A stretch of 64,000 nucleotides of DNA from Nocardia acididurans (GTDB taxonomy: Bacteria; Actinomycetota; Actinomycetes; Mycobacteriales; Mycobacteriaceae). The stretch lies in assembly GCF_016741815.1 (NCBI RefSeq), contig NZ_JAERRJ010000008.1, positions 248,001-312,000 of the forward strand, given 5' to 3'. The position numbers were made by a program, and so were the translations under genes. The notes under the pieces are model-generated. The model was not told the origin of the DNA, ran no database searches, and saw only the letters and a program-made list of their open reading frames with translations. Numbering within the stretch: position 1 is the stretch's first letter; the number at the start of each line of letters is the position of its first letter. Below are positions 1-8,635 of the stretch, in pieces.

Positions 1-539
1 TCGACATTGGCCGGATCGCCGACGATTCCCCGGTCCGTGCGGTATCCGGCGTATCGGATGAGTTGCGAGTTGAGGATGCGGAAGCCGCGCCCGTCCGGGC
101 CGAGGGGCGGTCCGATGGTGACGATCGAACGCACCGCTCCCCTATTGGTCGCCAGACGCAGATGTTCCCAGCATTCGGCGGCGATATCCGACGCCGTGGC
201 AGCATTGCGCGCGTCCCGGACATCGAGCGCGCGCCAATGTCTGCGCCCCACACAGCGATCATGATTTCGCCAGGCGAGTTTCGCGCCGATACTCAATTCG
301 TCGAGCGTGTGGCGATATGTTCCGGTGTTTCGCAATTGGCGTGTCGCGGACGCGCCGCGACCGTGCCGTAGTTGCGCGAGTTCGGGTTGTGCGAAGAATT
401 GCGCGCATTCCTCGGCGCGGTCGTCGATCGACACGAATCGAGGTGCCGGCATCGTGTGCGCCGGCGAGTTGCGGTGCGGACAAACAAGATCGGCCGCGGC
501 TACGAGATCAGACTGCGCGGCCACGGTGCGGATCGTCAT
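1..539 (-). CDS. nos: Bacterial nitric oxide synthase oxygenase (N-terminal part; runs off left edge)
   Basis: Catalyses NADPH-dependent oxidation of L-arginine to citrulline and NO, with reductase partners supplied in trans. About 179 residues are visible, half of the usual ~360. The frame is open to the window edge from an ATG at 539 with GGAGG (complement of 550-554) 10 bp upstream. Diagnostic NOS sequence: 'GAKLAWRNHDRCVGR' around residues 85-99 carries the proximal haem-ligand cysteine (Cys96). It is followed by a family-typical 'ATNRG' segment, 'SIVTIGPPLGPDG', and 'NSQLIRYAGY' before 'GDPAN'. No reductase domain can be seen because the 3' half is missing. It is divergent from the gene starting at 776; I see no convincing promoter hexamers in the 236 bp between them. 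Family assignment is strong; activity depends on the unseen part. Confidence 0.9.
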   Translation of the reverse strand, partial: MTIRTVAAQSDLVAAADLVCPHRNSPAHTMPAPRFVSIDDRAEECAQFFAQPELAQLRHGRGASATRQLRNTGTYRHTLDELSIGAKLAWRNHDRCVGRRHWRALDVRDARNAATASDIAAECWEHLRLATNRGAVRSIVTIGPPLGPDGRGFRILNSQLIRYAGYRTDRGIVGDPANV

Positions 540-775
540 CGAGCCGGTGCCTCCGTGGGGTCGAGCCGGTGGCAGCCCGCGAGCCCGGCCGCCGAGTCTT
601 CACATCCCCCTCCCGCAGACCAATATCGCATGCCAACGCTCGAGCTTTGCCCGAAATCACCGATAAGAACCAGAACTACGGTCGGCAAATCTCCAGCGAC
701 ACAGACGATCCGCCCGCTTCGACACGGCCCGGGTCCTATCCTGGTCGCGTTGGCGAGATAAGGATGAGGATCGTC

Positions 776-1483
776 ATGGCAATCGGAAAGCCTGAGCTGA
801 CAACGGAAATCGGAACCATCGTTCGCAAGATTCGGGCGAGCCGCCACCAGGGGCTCGAAGATCACCGCACCTACCTGCAGGACGAGTTCTACCGCCACTT
901 CACGCTACGCGGAGTCGAACCCAAACCGTCGCTACAACAATTCGAGGATGTCTGGCCCACCATCGACAAGGTCCTGACCGGGACCACCGCGGGCGCGTTC
1001 GAGCACCGCTTCGTCTACCGCGGCCAACCGGTCGAGTTGCGAATCCGCATCCCGCTCTACGACGACCTCAACGGCTACTACAGCGCCGCATACCTGCTGA
1101 CCCCGGCCAGCGAGAAGACCAGCTCCGAACATCTGGCAGCGAAAGGCAAACCGGCCGACCGCGCCGCGGTCTACGGATTCCGGTTCGCCGACAACACCAC
1201 GGCCCATCTCGCCGAAGCCGTCCAGGCGGGCGAATTGGCGGTGCCCGCCGCCGAATACGACACCTTCACCGCCGAATTCCTCGCCGCGGTCGTGGCCGCC
1301 AATGACGCCCTGCGCACCCCGTCCGCACACGGACGCTGGACGCACACCGCCATCACCGACGACCAGCTACGCCACTTCGCACTGGATCCGGTCGCCCTCC
1401 GCTCCATCGGCAGCCGCCACCGAAAACGCAAGCTGCCCAGCAACTATCAGGCCGCTCAAACCCTGTCGACCCCGTACAGCTGA
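776..1483 (+). CDS. Hypothetical protein, 235 aa
   Basis: I do not recognise this family. The ATG at 776 is chosen because AGGA (767-770) sits 5 bp upstream; another in-frame ATG at 764 lacks a Shine-Dalgarno. The product is soluble, with no signal peptide or membrane segment. The first ~40 residues are charged and predicted helical, the middle is an acidic/aromatic mixed region ending in 'IRIPLYDDLNGYYS', and the tail is basic ('GSRHRKRKLPSNY'). Codon use is typical of the neighbours. It stands alone, divergent from the NO synthase and convergent with the methyltransferase that ends at 1490, only 7 bp away. Confidence 0.7.
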   Translation: MAIGKPELTTEIGTIVRKIRASRHQGLEDHRTYLQDEFYRHFTLRGVEPKPSLQQFEDVWPTIDKVLTGTTAGAFEHRFVYRGQPVELRIRIPLYDDLNGYYSAAYLLTPASEKTSSEHLAAKGKPADRAAVYGFRFADNTTAHLAEAVQAGELAVPAAEYDTFTAEFLAAVVAANDALRTPSAHGRWTHTAITDDQLRHFALDPVALRSIGSRHRKRKLPSNYQAAQTLSTPYS

Positions 1484-1489
1484 ACCCGA

Positions 1490-2086
1490 TCAATCGCGGA
1501 TGAACCAGACCAGGTCGCTCCACCGGCTCCCCCGCGATCCACCGAGCAAAAACCCGTGCGGCTCCGCGATTTCCCGCAGTTCCTCCACGCTCTTCCGATC
1601 AGGATCCGGAAAATACTCGAAGAACACCAGCCGCCCACCCGGCTTGATCACCCGCCCCAGCGCCCGCACACACCCCGCCGTATCCGGCACCTCCCCGATC
1701 ACCGCGGCCAAAAACGCCATATCGAACTGCCCATCCGCGAACGGCAGCCCAGCCCCCGCCTCCCCCGCGTGATACCCCACATTCGAGTACCCGGCCTGAT
1801 CGAGCTTCCGCCGCGCCTTCTCCAACATCTCCGGCTGCACATCGAACAACTCGAGCCGCCCACGCGGAACCCGCTGCGCCAGCTCAGCACTGAAGAACCC
1901 CGGCCCGGGCCCGAGCTCCAGCACCTGCTCATCCCCCGCCAGCTCGAGCCGATCCACAGTCTCCCCGCCACCCCAGATCAACCGTCGCACCGGATTGTCC
2001 AGCAGAAAAGCAGCCTGATGCGGGTACGGAAACTCCCCCAATCGCCGAGTCTGCCGCAAAACCGCATCCACCCACGTCGTAGCCAT
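1490..2086 (-). CDS. Class I SAM-dependent methyltransferase, 198 aa, iron-box controlled
   Basis: Small UbiE/Methyltransf_11-type methyltransferase; the substrate is unknown. SAM motif I is 'VLELGPGPGFFS' (residues ~55-66), the acidic ribose-binding position is in 'ELFDVQPEML' (~79-88), and the 'LPFADGQFDMAFL' segment and post-I 'RVIKPGGRLVFFEYF' strand follow in the right order. The ATG at 2086 is preceded by GGGAGGG; an upstream in-frame start would place the coding region across the iron box. A 19-bp IdeR/DtxR-type operator (2102-2120) lies 15 bp before the start codon, so the gene is probably repressed in iron-replete cells. No siderophore genes lie next to it, so its link to iron metabolism is inferred from the operator only. 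Confidence 0.88.
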   Translation of the reverse strand: MATTWVDAVLRQTRRLGEFPYPHQAAFLLDNPVRRLIWGGGETVDRLELAGDEQVLELGPGPGFFSAELAQRVPRGRLELFDVQPEMLEKARRKLDQAGYSNVGYHAGEAGAGLPFADGQFDMAFLAAVIGEVPDTAGCVRALGRVIKPGGRLVFFEYFPDPDRKSVEELREIAEPHGFLLGGSRGSRWSDLVWFIRD

Positions 2087-2101
2087 AACACCCTCCCTAG
2101 A

Positions 2102-2120
2102 TTTGGTAAGGCTCACCTTA
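2102..2120. promoter_or_regulatory. IdeR/DtxR/DmdR-type iron box
   Basis: TTTGGTAAGGCTCACCTTA matches the mycobacterial IdeR consensus (TTAGGTTAGGCTAACCTAA) at 15 of 19 positions and keeps the GGTNAGGCTNACCT core. It sits directly upstream of the methyltransferase ribosome-binding site, a repressing position. Seen in sequence; binding is inferred. Confidence 0.75.
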
Positions 2121-2367
2121 CATCCCAATGGTGTTGTGGGCGAGGGGCATTCGTTCGCAACTCACGGCGATGACCGCACGAACCATGGTCTCGAACGCCG
2201 CTCAGGTGTCAGTGCTGAATCAAGCCCCCCACTCGGACCGGGGGGACGTGGCCGGTTGCCGGAAGGCTTTGCGCCAGGGTCAAACCGATGTCGACCAACG
2301 AGGAACGGCGCAGGCCGTGGATGTCGGCCGCCCTCGATACACACGGCATAGGCAGCCAATCGGAAAC

Positions 2368-2793
2368 TCATCCCGCGGTCTCCGGATCCAGCAGTGATCG
2401 AACGGTGGAGCGCACGTGCCACACCAGGTCGAGCCTTAAGGCTTCCTGCAGCGTTGCCCACCTGTGGTCGTCGTGTTCTGCCGGAGCGAGAGTCACCGGG
2501 CCGGAGGCGATTTCGATCGCGCGGTAGGTCACCGTGTGGAAGGTGAGTGGGCGTCCGTGGGTGTCGGCGTTCGTATAGTGCGCCAGTTCCTCGGCAACGC
2601 TGACACGCAACCCCGCCTCCTCCCATGTCTCGCGAATTGCGGCTTCATCGCACGACTCACCGTCCTCGACGGTGCCGCCGGGCACATCCCACTGGCTACC
2701 CAGGTACCGACCAGCTCGTCTTCGGAGCAGCAGAACTTTGTCGCCACGGGAGACCCATGCGTGAGCTACGAACCGGTCTGTGTCACTGTTCAT
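2368..2793 (-). CDS. NUDIX hydrolase, 141 aa
   Basis: Hydrolyses a nucleoside diphosphate linked to another moiety; the substrate is not predictable. The Nudix box G-x5-E-x7-RE-U-xEE-x-GU is complete at residues 40-62 (G40, E46, R54, E55, E58, E59, G61), though the position after RE is Thr rather than aliphatic. The start overlaps the end of the upstream gene by 11 bp (2783-2793), so the two are probably translated together. The 281 bp between this gene's end and the methyltransferase start hold the iron box and a GC-rich inverted repeat (CCCCCC 2225-2230 / GGGGGG 2240-2245), otherwise nothing recognised. Confidence 0.9.
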   Translation of the reverse strand: MNSDTDRFVAHAWVSRGDKVLLLRRRAGRYLGSQWDVPGGTVEDGESCDEAAIRETWEEAGLRVSVAEELAHYTNADTHGRPLTFHTVTYRAIEIASGPVTLAPAEHDDHRWATLQEALRLDLVWHVRSTVRSLLDPETAG

Positions 2794-3382
2794 CGGTGTA
2801 CCAATCCGGTGCCGGTTCGACCGATTGCAGTAGGCCCCAATCGATGAAAGCGAAGTGGTGTCGTGGGCATCCGGTGTCAGGATCGGGTGCTGTCAGAGCG
2901 AACACACCTGCCGCACCCCATCCGTCGACGTTGACGACAGGGCCCAGTCCGCAGGATTGCAACTCACCGAGTGTGCAGGACCAAGGCGTCAGGTCGGCGA
3001 CCGACCCTATCGACGGCTGCGGCATCCCAGGTCTGCGGATCAACTCTGTGAATAGAGAGCGCCCGCGGTGGACCTCCATGAACTCGATCTGCAATCCCGG
3101 CCAGAACGACAGATCCCATCGGGCGTATCCGACCTCGCGTTCACCCCAGCGCTCAACCCGCTCCGAAATCGGTGTGCCCCAAGCCGCTACGTACTCGGCA
3201 ATCGAACGGAACTTGTTCGTCGGTTCGGCGAAGAACCATCGCTTCTCGGCGATCGCGGTATCGATGCGTGTCACACCGATTCGTGCGCGCAGCTCCGCGG
3301 CTTGCGCCGGAGCGCTGGTGTTCATGGAGTGAAGCATCGCCAATTGGTAGTCGTGCAGTGTCGTGGCAGCTTCGCCGGCCAT
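2783..3382 (-). CDS. Conserved hypothetical protein, 199 aa, first gene of Nudix operon
   Basis: Not recognised. Soluble protein with an N-terminal helical segment, then a region rich in Trp/Phe ('EKRWFFAEP', 'YARWDLSFWPGLQIEFMEV') and a C-terminal half with several Cys and Gly ('PWSCTLGELQSCG', 'GCPRHHFAFIDWG'). The cysteines are not arranged as an obvious metal site. Its stop lies inside the Nudix gene, which suggests translational coupling and a shared role. The start ATG at 3382 follows GGGAGGG in the preceding bases. Confidence 0.7.
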   Translation of the reverse strand: MAGEAATTLHDYQLAMLHSMNTSAPAQAAELRARIGVTRIDTAIAEKRWFFAEPTNKFRSIAEYVAAWGTPISERVERWGEREVGYARWDLSFWPGLQIEFMEVHRGRSLFTELIRRPGMPQPSIGSVADLTPWSCTLGELQSCGLGPVVNVDGWGAAGVFALTAPDPDTGCPRHHFAFIDWGLLQSVEPAPDWYTDEQ

Positions 3383-3481
3383 CGTCCCTCCCCGTGCCAG
3401 ATTCGCCCTCGAACCTACCAGCGTGGCCGTTTCACACAGGTGCGGTGCGGGTTGGTCGGCCGCCCAAGCTGCGAGTGCGGA

Positions 3482-3598
3482 TCAGTGCGATACGCATTTG
3501 TGACGGGCCGACGTTGCGGCGAACCGGGTCGGGACGATCAACAGGGCCAGGCCGATGATCAGCAGGTAGGCGGCGGCGATGAGGAGGGATTTGAGCAT
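3482..3598 (-). CDS. Small single-span membrane protein, 38 aa
   Basis: ATG at 3598 with GGGAG 8 bp upstream; it reads 'MLKSLLIAAAYLLIIGLALL' and then a short polar tail ending in 'RHKCVSH'. One hydrophobic helix covers about residues 4-23. It lies alone between the Nudix operon and the HTH gene in a stretch with no other gene. Good ribosome-binding site and a clean membrane helix support it, but at this length chance cannot be excluded. Function unknown. Confidence 0.5.
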   Translation of the reverse strand: MLKSLLIAAAYLLIIGLALLIVPTRFAATSARHKCVSH

Positions 3599-3652
3599 GT
3601 GAGCGGCTCCCTGTCCGAGGACGGATTCGCGTCTGCCGCACAGTATTTCAGA

Positions 3653-4492
3653 TCAACCTGCGGTGCGTTCGCCGATCAGGGTGCGGATCAATGAGCGGGC
3701 GGGGTCGCCGGCTACGGATTGGCTGGTCAGGATGTCGAAGGCGCGACCGTATACGGCGATCTCGCGGGGCTGGGTGATCGTCATTTCGGCTGTGACGTTT
3801 TCTACCATCACCATTTGATTATCGAACAGGGTGAAGTTGGAGAGGGGCACCTGGTATCTCGACATGCTGGGGATGATTCCGATCGTCACTCTCGGCATAC
3901 CCATGGCGGCAAGCAGTCTGTCCATCTGACCGAGCATTATTTGATCGCTGCCAACGGTTGTTCGGATGGCTTGCTCCGCGATGAGGAAGTGGAAGCTGTG
4001 GTCACGCCGGTAGAGAACCTGCTGGCGCTGGAGGCGTTTCGACACACCTGCTTCGATGTCGTCTGGAATGCGATGGAACTCCACTACGCGTCGGAGAACC
4101 TCTTCGGCGTAGTCGGCTGTTTGCAGCAGCCCTGGAATCAGGTAAGGGTGAAACACCCGCATGAACTGAGTCTCGGATTCGATTCTCAGAGACGCGTGCT
4201 GACGTCTCTTCACACCGGTGCCGAGCACACGGCGCCACTCCAGGTAGGCGCTCTCGATATTGCGGGCGGTCGCGATCAGGTCCGCGACCTGACCCTCCGA
4301 TCGCGTATGCGCGCACCACGTTCGAATATCCGCGTCAGTGGGTCTGGTCTTCCCGTACTCGATCTTCGAGACCTTCGTTTGATGCCATCCTGCACGGTGT
4401 GCCAATTCAGTCCCCGACAGACCTGCATCCAGGCGAAGCTCTCGGAGACGAGCCCCGAGAGCCTCTTTCGCCTCATCCAGTGAATCCGTCAC
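3653..4492 (-). CDS. Scr1-type helix-turn-helix regulator (HTH_31/XRE + DUF5753), 279 aa
   Basis: Antitoxin-like transcriptional regulator family common in Streptomyces and Nocardia. The N-terminal XRE helix-turn-helix covers about residues 12-65 ('LRELRLDAGLSGTELAHRAG', 'HQTKVSKIEYGK'). The long C-terminal DUF5753 region includes 'RVFHPYLIPGLLQTADYA' and ends at 'RTLIGER', the usual length for the family. The start is taken as the GTG at 4490-4492, which overlaps the TGA of the upstream DUF6879 gene by 4 bp (GTGA). An earlier in-frame ATG would add 55 residues that overlap that gene. Third gene of a three-gene cassette; the usual partner in this family is a small DUF397 protein, here it is DUF6879. 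Confidence 0.88.
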   Translation of the reverse strand: MTDSLDEAKEALGARLRELRLDAGLSGTELAHRAGWHQTKVSKIEYGKTRPTDADIRTWCAHTRSEGQVADLIATARNIESAYLEWRRVLGTGVKRRQHASLRIESETQFMRVFHPYLIPGLLQTADYAEEVLRRVVEFHRIPDDIEAGVSKRLQRQQVLYRRDHSFHFLIAEQAIRTTVGSDQIMLGQMDRLLAAMGMPRVTIGIIPSMSRYQVPLSNFTLFDNQMVMVENVTAEMTITQPREIAVYGRAFDILTSQSVAGDPARSLIRTLIGERTAG

Positions 4493-5007
4493 CGCTCGGA
4501 GTACTCCGACAACGGAATCGCCATGGACCACACCATCGTCTTCACCGCGTGTACGTACTCCACGATATGAGGATCCGTTGTCACTGCGGCTCCCATCCAA
4601 CGGTTGGTCACCGGCTCGAAGACGGTGAAGGCGACTACCCGGTCGTCGAACATCCACCAGTCATCTGTTGTCAGGCCACCGGATTCGACGAGATGGCGCG
4701 GGAGATACCGTATGTCTTCGCCGGCTTCTCTGTTCAATTCTGCGACGTGCATGGCGTACCGCGTGTAGTCGTTGTGCGGGACGCTCACCACGCGAGCACG
4801 ATTCACGGACACCCCTCGTCCGGTAGTTTCACGGATGTGTATCAGCCAGGGTTGAAACCATCCGAAATCCTGCGGCTCCCCCGCCAAGAACTTCTTCAGC
4901 GGCTCGTAATCAGAGGTGTAGTAGGAGTCCTCGACTTCGAGGTGGAATGCTTCGTGCTGCGCTGCGCGAAACAGGTCGAGAAACGATTCATCCTGCACTA
5001 GCAGCAC
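4489..5007 (-). CDS. DUF6879 family protein, 172 aa
   Basis: Conserved actinobacterial protein of unknown function. After the start it carries the family signature 'FHLEVEDSYYTSDYEPLKKF', then 'GWFQPWLIHIRETTGRGVSV', 'NDYTRYAMHVAELNREAGEDI' and 'WWMFDDRVVAFTVFE'. GTG at 5007 is chosen because AGGA lies 9 bp upstream and it gives the usual N-terminus; GTG at 4998 is possible. It overlaps the 3' end of the upstream small gene by 20 bp and the downstream HTH gene by 4 bp, so all three are surely co-translated. By analogy with Scr1/Scr2-like pairs it may be the effector whose action the HTH protein controls; this is inference. Confidence 0.8.
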   Translation of the reverse strand: MLLVQDESFLDLFRAAQHEAFHLEVEDSYYTSDYEPLKKFLAGEPQDFGWFQPWLIHIRETTGRGVSVNRARVVSVPHNDYTRYAMHVAELNREAGEDIRYLPRHLVESGGLTTDDWWMFDDRVVAFTVFEPVTNRWMGAAVTTDPHIVEYVHAVKTMVWSMAIPLSEYSER

Positions 5008-5317
5008 CGTAGAAGGTCCTTTCGAACAAGGGAACTTCGATGCACGTTTCGTCGGGGTAGATATCCGTGCTCGCCGATACCTCGAGGGCAGCGACCGGCG
5101 CACCGGACAGGGTGAACGTACCCCGGCCCGTGTCGTTGAGCGTGGCCCCGATGAAGGTGTCGGACAAAGTGAACCCGAGCAGCAGATGTGGAATCTCGAC
5201 AGTGTTCGGATCGTCGGTTTTCCACCCCTGAACCACATAGGTGTCGTGATCGGTGGCGAAGAGACTCGGGCACCCACCCCCTTCGGTGCCACCCTTGCCA
5301 AGGAACCGCAGCCACAT
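4988..5317 (-). CDS. Conserved small protein of the DUF6879/Scr1 cassette, 109 aa
   Basis: Starts 'MWLRFLGKGGTEGGGCPSLF' and continues 'DTYVVQGWKTDD', 'VEIPHLLLG', ending 'LFERTFYG'. This N-terminus, with its Gly-rich loop and the 'VQGW' segment, is typical of the small protein that precedes DUF6879 genes in actinomycetes. ATG at 5317 has GGAGG 7 bp upstream. First gene of the cassette; a perfect inverted repeat (5342-5359) lies 25 bp upstream of its start and probably serves as operator. Function unknown. Confidence 0.8.
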   Translation of the reverse strand: MWLRFLGKGGTEGGGCPSLFATDHDTYVVQGWKTDDPNTVEIPHLLLGFTLSDTFIGATLNDTGRGTFTLSGAPVAALEVSASTDIYPDETCIEVPLFERTFYGAASAG

Positions 5318-5341
5318 GATGAGACCTCCGTTCGATTCCAA

Positions 5342-5359
5342 GCGCGAACATGCTCGCGC
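5342..5359. promoter_or_regulatory. Inverted repeat, candidate operator of the Scr1-type cassette
   Basis: GCGCGA-N6-TCGCGC is a perfect 6+6 inverted repeat directly upstream of the cassette. A related palindrome, GAGCATGCTC, lies at 5412-5421, and both contain CATGCTC. The HTH protein encoded at the end of the cassette is the natural candidate to bind here. Confidence 0.45.
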
Positions 5360-5506
5360 AGAACCGATTATCCCCTGCCGATTCCGCATCTGTATGCAGT
5401 TCAGAGAATTCGAGCATGCTCAAGCATGAACATGGACCGCTCCAACGACCACCCCCTACCGTGAGGGTCCGGCACGCGGCCGACGATCTGGGAGGCAGGG
5501 CTCGAA

Positions 5507-5944
5507 ATGGATTGGAGCAAAAGACTGTTCACCTTCGCGGGCGGATTCTTGGAGACCAACGCCTACGGCGACGAGTCCGATCACACCGGCGTCTATTTCG
5601 AGCACTACGGCACCGGGTACCAGGAGGACCGCCAACCGGACGCGGTGAGGATTCGTTACAAGCCAACTGCTCTCGGCTATATCCGCACCGATGTATCGGG
5701 CATCGCGCAACTCTGGGACGAGGCCCAGGTCCGGGCCACAGCTGCCCGTCTCGGGTATGACTTCGCCGAGATGGTTGTTTACGATCCGCGATCGGGCAGG
5801 CCGCCATTCGCCCGTTTGAAGTATCAGGCGACCAGGCTCGCGGCTGAGGCTGTAATCGTGCCCAGCCCGGATCATTTCGAGGGCGGGTGTGTTCCCGAGT
5901 CGTTGGGGAAGCGACTCGAGGTGATCACTGTTTGGCCCGGGTGA
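5507..5944 (+). CDS. Hypothetical protein, 145 aa
   Basis: Not recognised. Soluble protein beginning 'MDWSKRLFTFAGGFLETNAY', with an acidic/aromatic first third and a mixed C-terminus ('VPSPDHFEGGCVPESLGKRL'). GGGAGG lies 11 bp upstream of the ATG. It is divergent from the DUF6879 cassette, with which it shares a 190-bp upstream region holding the two palindromes. It ends 2 bp before the 3' end of the biotin carboxylase gene on the other strand. Confidence 0.65.
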   Translation: MDWSKRLFTFAGGFLETNAYGDESDHTGVYFEHYGTGYQEDRQPDAVRIRYKPTALGYIRTDVSGIAQLWDEAQVRATAARLGYDFAEMVVYDPRSGRPPFARLKYQATRLAAEAVIVPSPDHFEGGCVPESLGKRLEVITVWPG

Positions 5945-5945
5945 G

Positions 5946-7286
<1,341 letters not shown>

Positions 7287-7290
<4 letters not shown>

Positions 7291-7922
7291 CGGTCGGCCT
7301 CGCGGAACAGGATGAGGGGCTGGCCGTATTCGACCGATGTCGCGTCGGGGACGAGGAATTCGGCCACCAGGCCCGCGCGTTCGGCTTCGACGGGGATCAT
7401 CATCTTCATAGCCTCGACGATGGCGACCTGGCGGCCGGGGGTCACCGCGTCGCCCTCGTCGACGAAGGGTTTCGCGCCGGGCTCGGGGGCACGGTAGAAG
7501 ACGCCCACGGTGGCGGCGCACAGCACGAAGGTGCCGGGCTCGGCCGCCGACTGGGGCAACACTGTTGTGGCGGTGCCGTTTTCGACTGTTGTGGCAGTGC
7601 CGTTTTCGGCGGGACGAGTGATAGCCGAGGAAGCGGGCTCCGCGAGGGTGCGGGGTGTGGTCGTCCCTCGACCGGGTGCGGCGGCCCCGCTGCCGTTGGC
7701 CCGGGCATCGCTCGCGACATGAAGATCGGACAGTGCGATCTCACCGTGCGGCCAGGTCACCTCGATCTGCAGGTCGCCCGCCGCCACACGCACCGACAGC
7801 GGCGCGCGGTCGACGCGAGCCGCCAGGGCGAGCACGCTGTCGGCCAGGACCGCGACCAGCTCTGTGACGTGATGGGCTGTCGCCACACCGTTGACCGGGA
7901 GGTTGTTGGTCGGAGCGCTCAT
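7287..7922 (-). CDS. Biotin carboxyl carrier protein, 211 aa
   Basis: Carries biotin for the neighbouring carboxylase. The biotinylation motif 'EAMKMM' holds the acceptor lysine (about residue 173), followed by the second half of the barrel-sandwich domain ('LVAEFLVPDATSVEYGQPL'). The N-terminal ~75 residues are a separate folded segment and are joined by an Ala/Thr/Pro-rich linker containing the octapeptide ENGTATTV twice in tandem. ATG at 7922 overlaps the stop of an upstream reading frame (ATGA), and its own stop overlaps accC (GTGA), so this was a tight operon. No carboxyltransferase gene is present nearby. Confidence 0.85.
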
Positions 7923-8060
7923 CGCGCATCCTCTCTGCTGGAACGCTTGTCGGCCCCGGCCACGGTGGGCAGCAGGCTGTCCGCACCGAAGCGGCGGTAC
8001 CGGGCGTGACGGGCGGTGATCAGGGTCATCTGGTCCTGCGGGAGCAGGTCTTCCAGGCTC
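7919..8060 (-). pseudogene. 3' end fragment of an unidentified gene, fused behind the ABC ATPase
   Basis: In the frame one position away from the ATPase, the sequence reads 'WSLEDLLPQDQMTLITARHA' and continues to '...REDAR', with its TGA overlapping the ATG of the carrier protein. The ATGA coupling shows it is the genuine end of a former upstream operon gene; the body of that gene is missing. I do not recognise the family. The join to the ATPase lies near 8060. Confidence 0.55.
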
Positions 8061-8423
8061 CAGCGTCGAGGCCACCTCACGCACCTTGACGTCGATGTCG
8101 GCGCGGCGCTGCCGCCGCGAACGCAGCGGGAAGCCGATGTTCTTGGCCACGGTCAGATGCGGGTAGAGCGCGTAGCTCTGGAACACCATGGCCAGATCGC
8201 GATGCTGCGGCGGCGCATCGGTGATGTCGTTGCCGTCCAGCAGGATTCGCCCGGCGGTGGGCTCCTCCAGGCCGGCGATCAGGCGCAGCAGGGTGGATTT
8301 GCCGCAGCCACTGGGGCCGAGCAGAACCAGGAATTCGCCGTCGGCGATATCGAGCGTCACGGCGCTCACCGCATCGGTCGCGCCGAATCGCTTGGCCACC
8401 GCGTCGAGGTACAGCCGTGCCAC
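8061..8423 (-). pseudogene. ABC transporter ATPase (MalK/UgpC type), truncated after ~121 residues
   Basis: Start GTG at 8423, 6 bp after GGAG. Visible: Walker A 'GPSGCGKST' (residues ~36-44), Q-loop 'AMVFQSYALYPHLTVAKNIG' (~79-98), and 'KVREVASTL' just before where 'LSGGQ' should follow. The signature motif, Walker B, H-loop and the C-terminal TOBE domain are all absent. The reading frame runs on out of frame through a foreign 3' fragment and then, in frame, into the carrier protein. An internal deletion has therefore joined two genes. Not functional as a transporter ATPase; no permease genes are near. Confidence 0.75.
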
Positions 8424-8635
8424 CACTCGCTCCTTCGGGCTGTCGGGTCGCCGGGCGTTGTGGCCCGGCACAGATGTGACGGCCTCAGTCTGGGACGGGC
8501 GCATCCGTTTGCGGGGTGGCGATAGACAACGTCAATCGGTCGTATCGAGTCGCCGTCGTCGACGTGTGGGAACGTTGCCGCTCGGTGAGGGTGGATGCCG
8601 ACGACGGTTCGACTTTCCAGGCGGAGGTGCCGGAC

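Noticed and set aside
2225..2245. CCCCCC/GGGGGG hairpin downstream of the Nudix gene
   Set aside because: Short stem with no U-tract; not strong enough to call a terminator.
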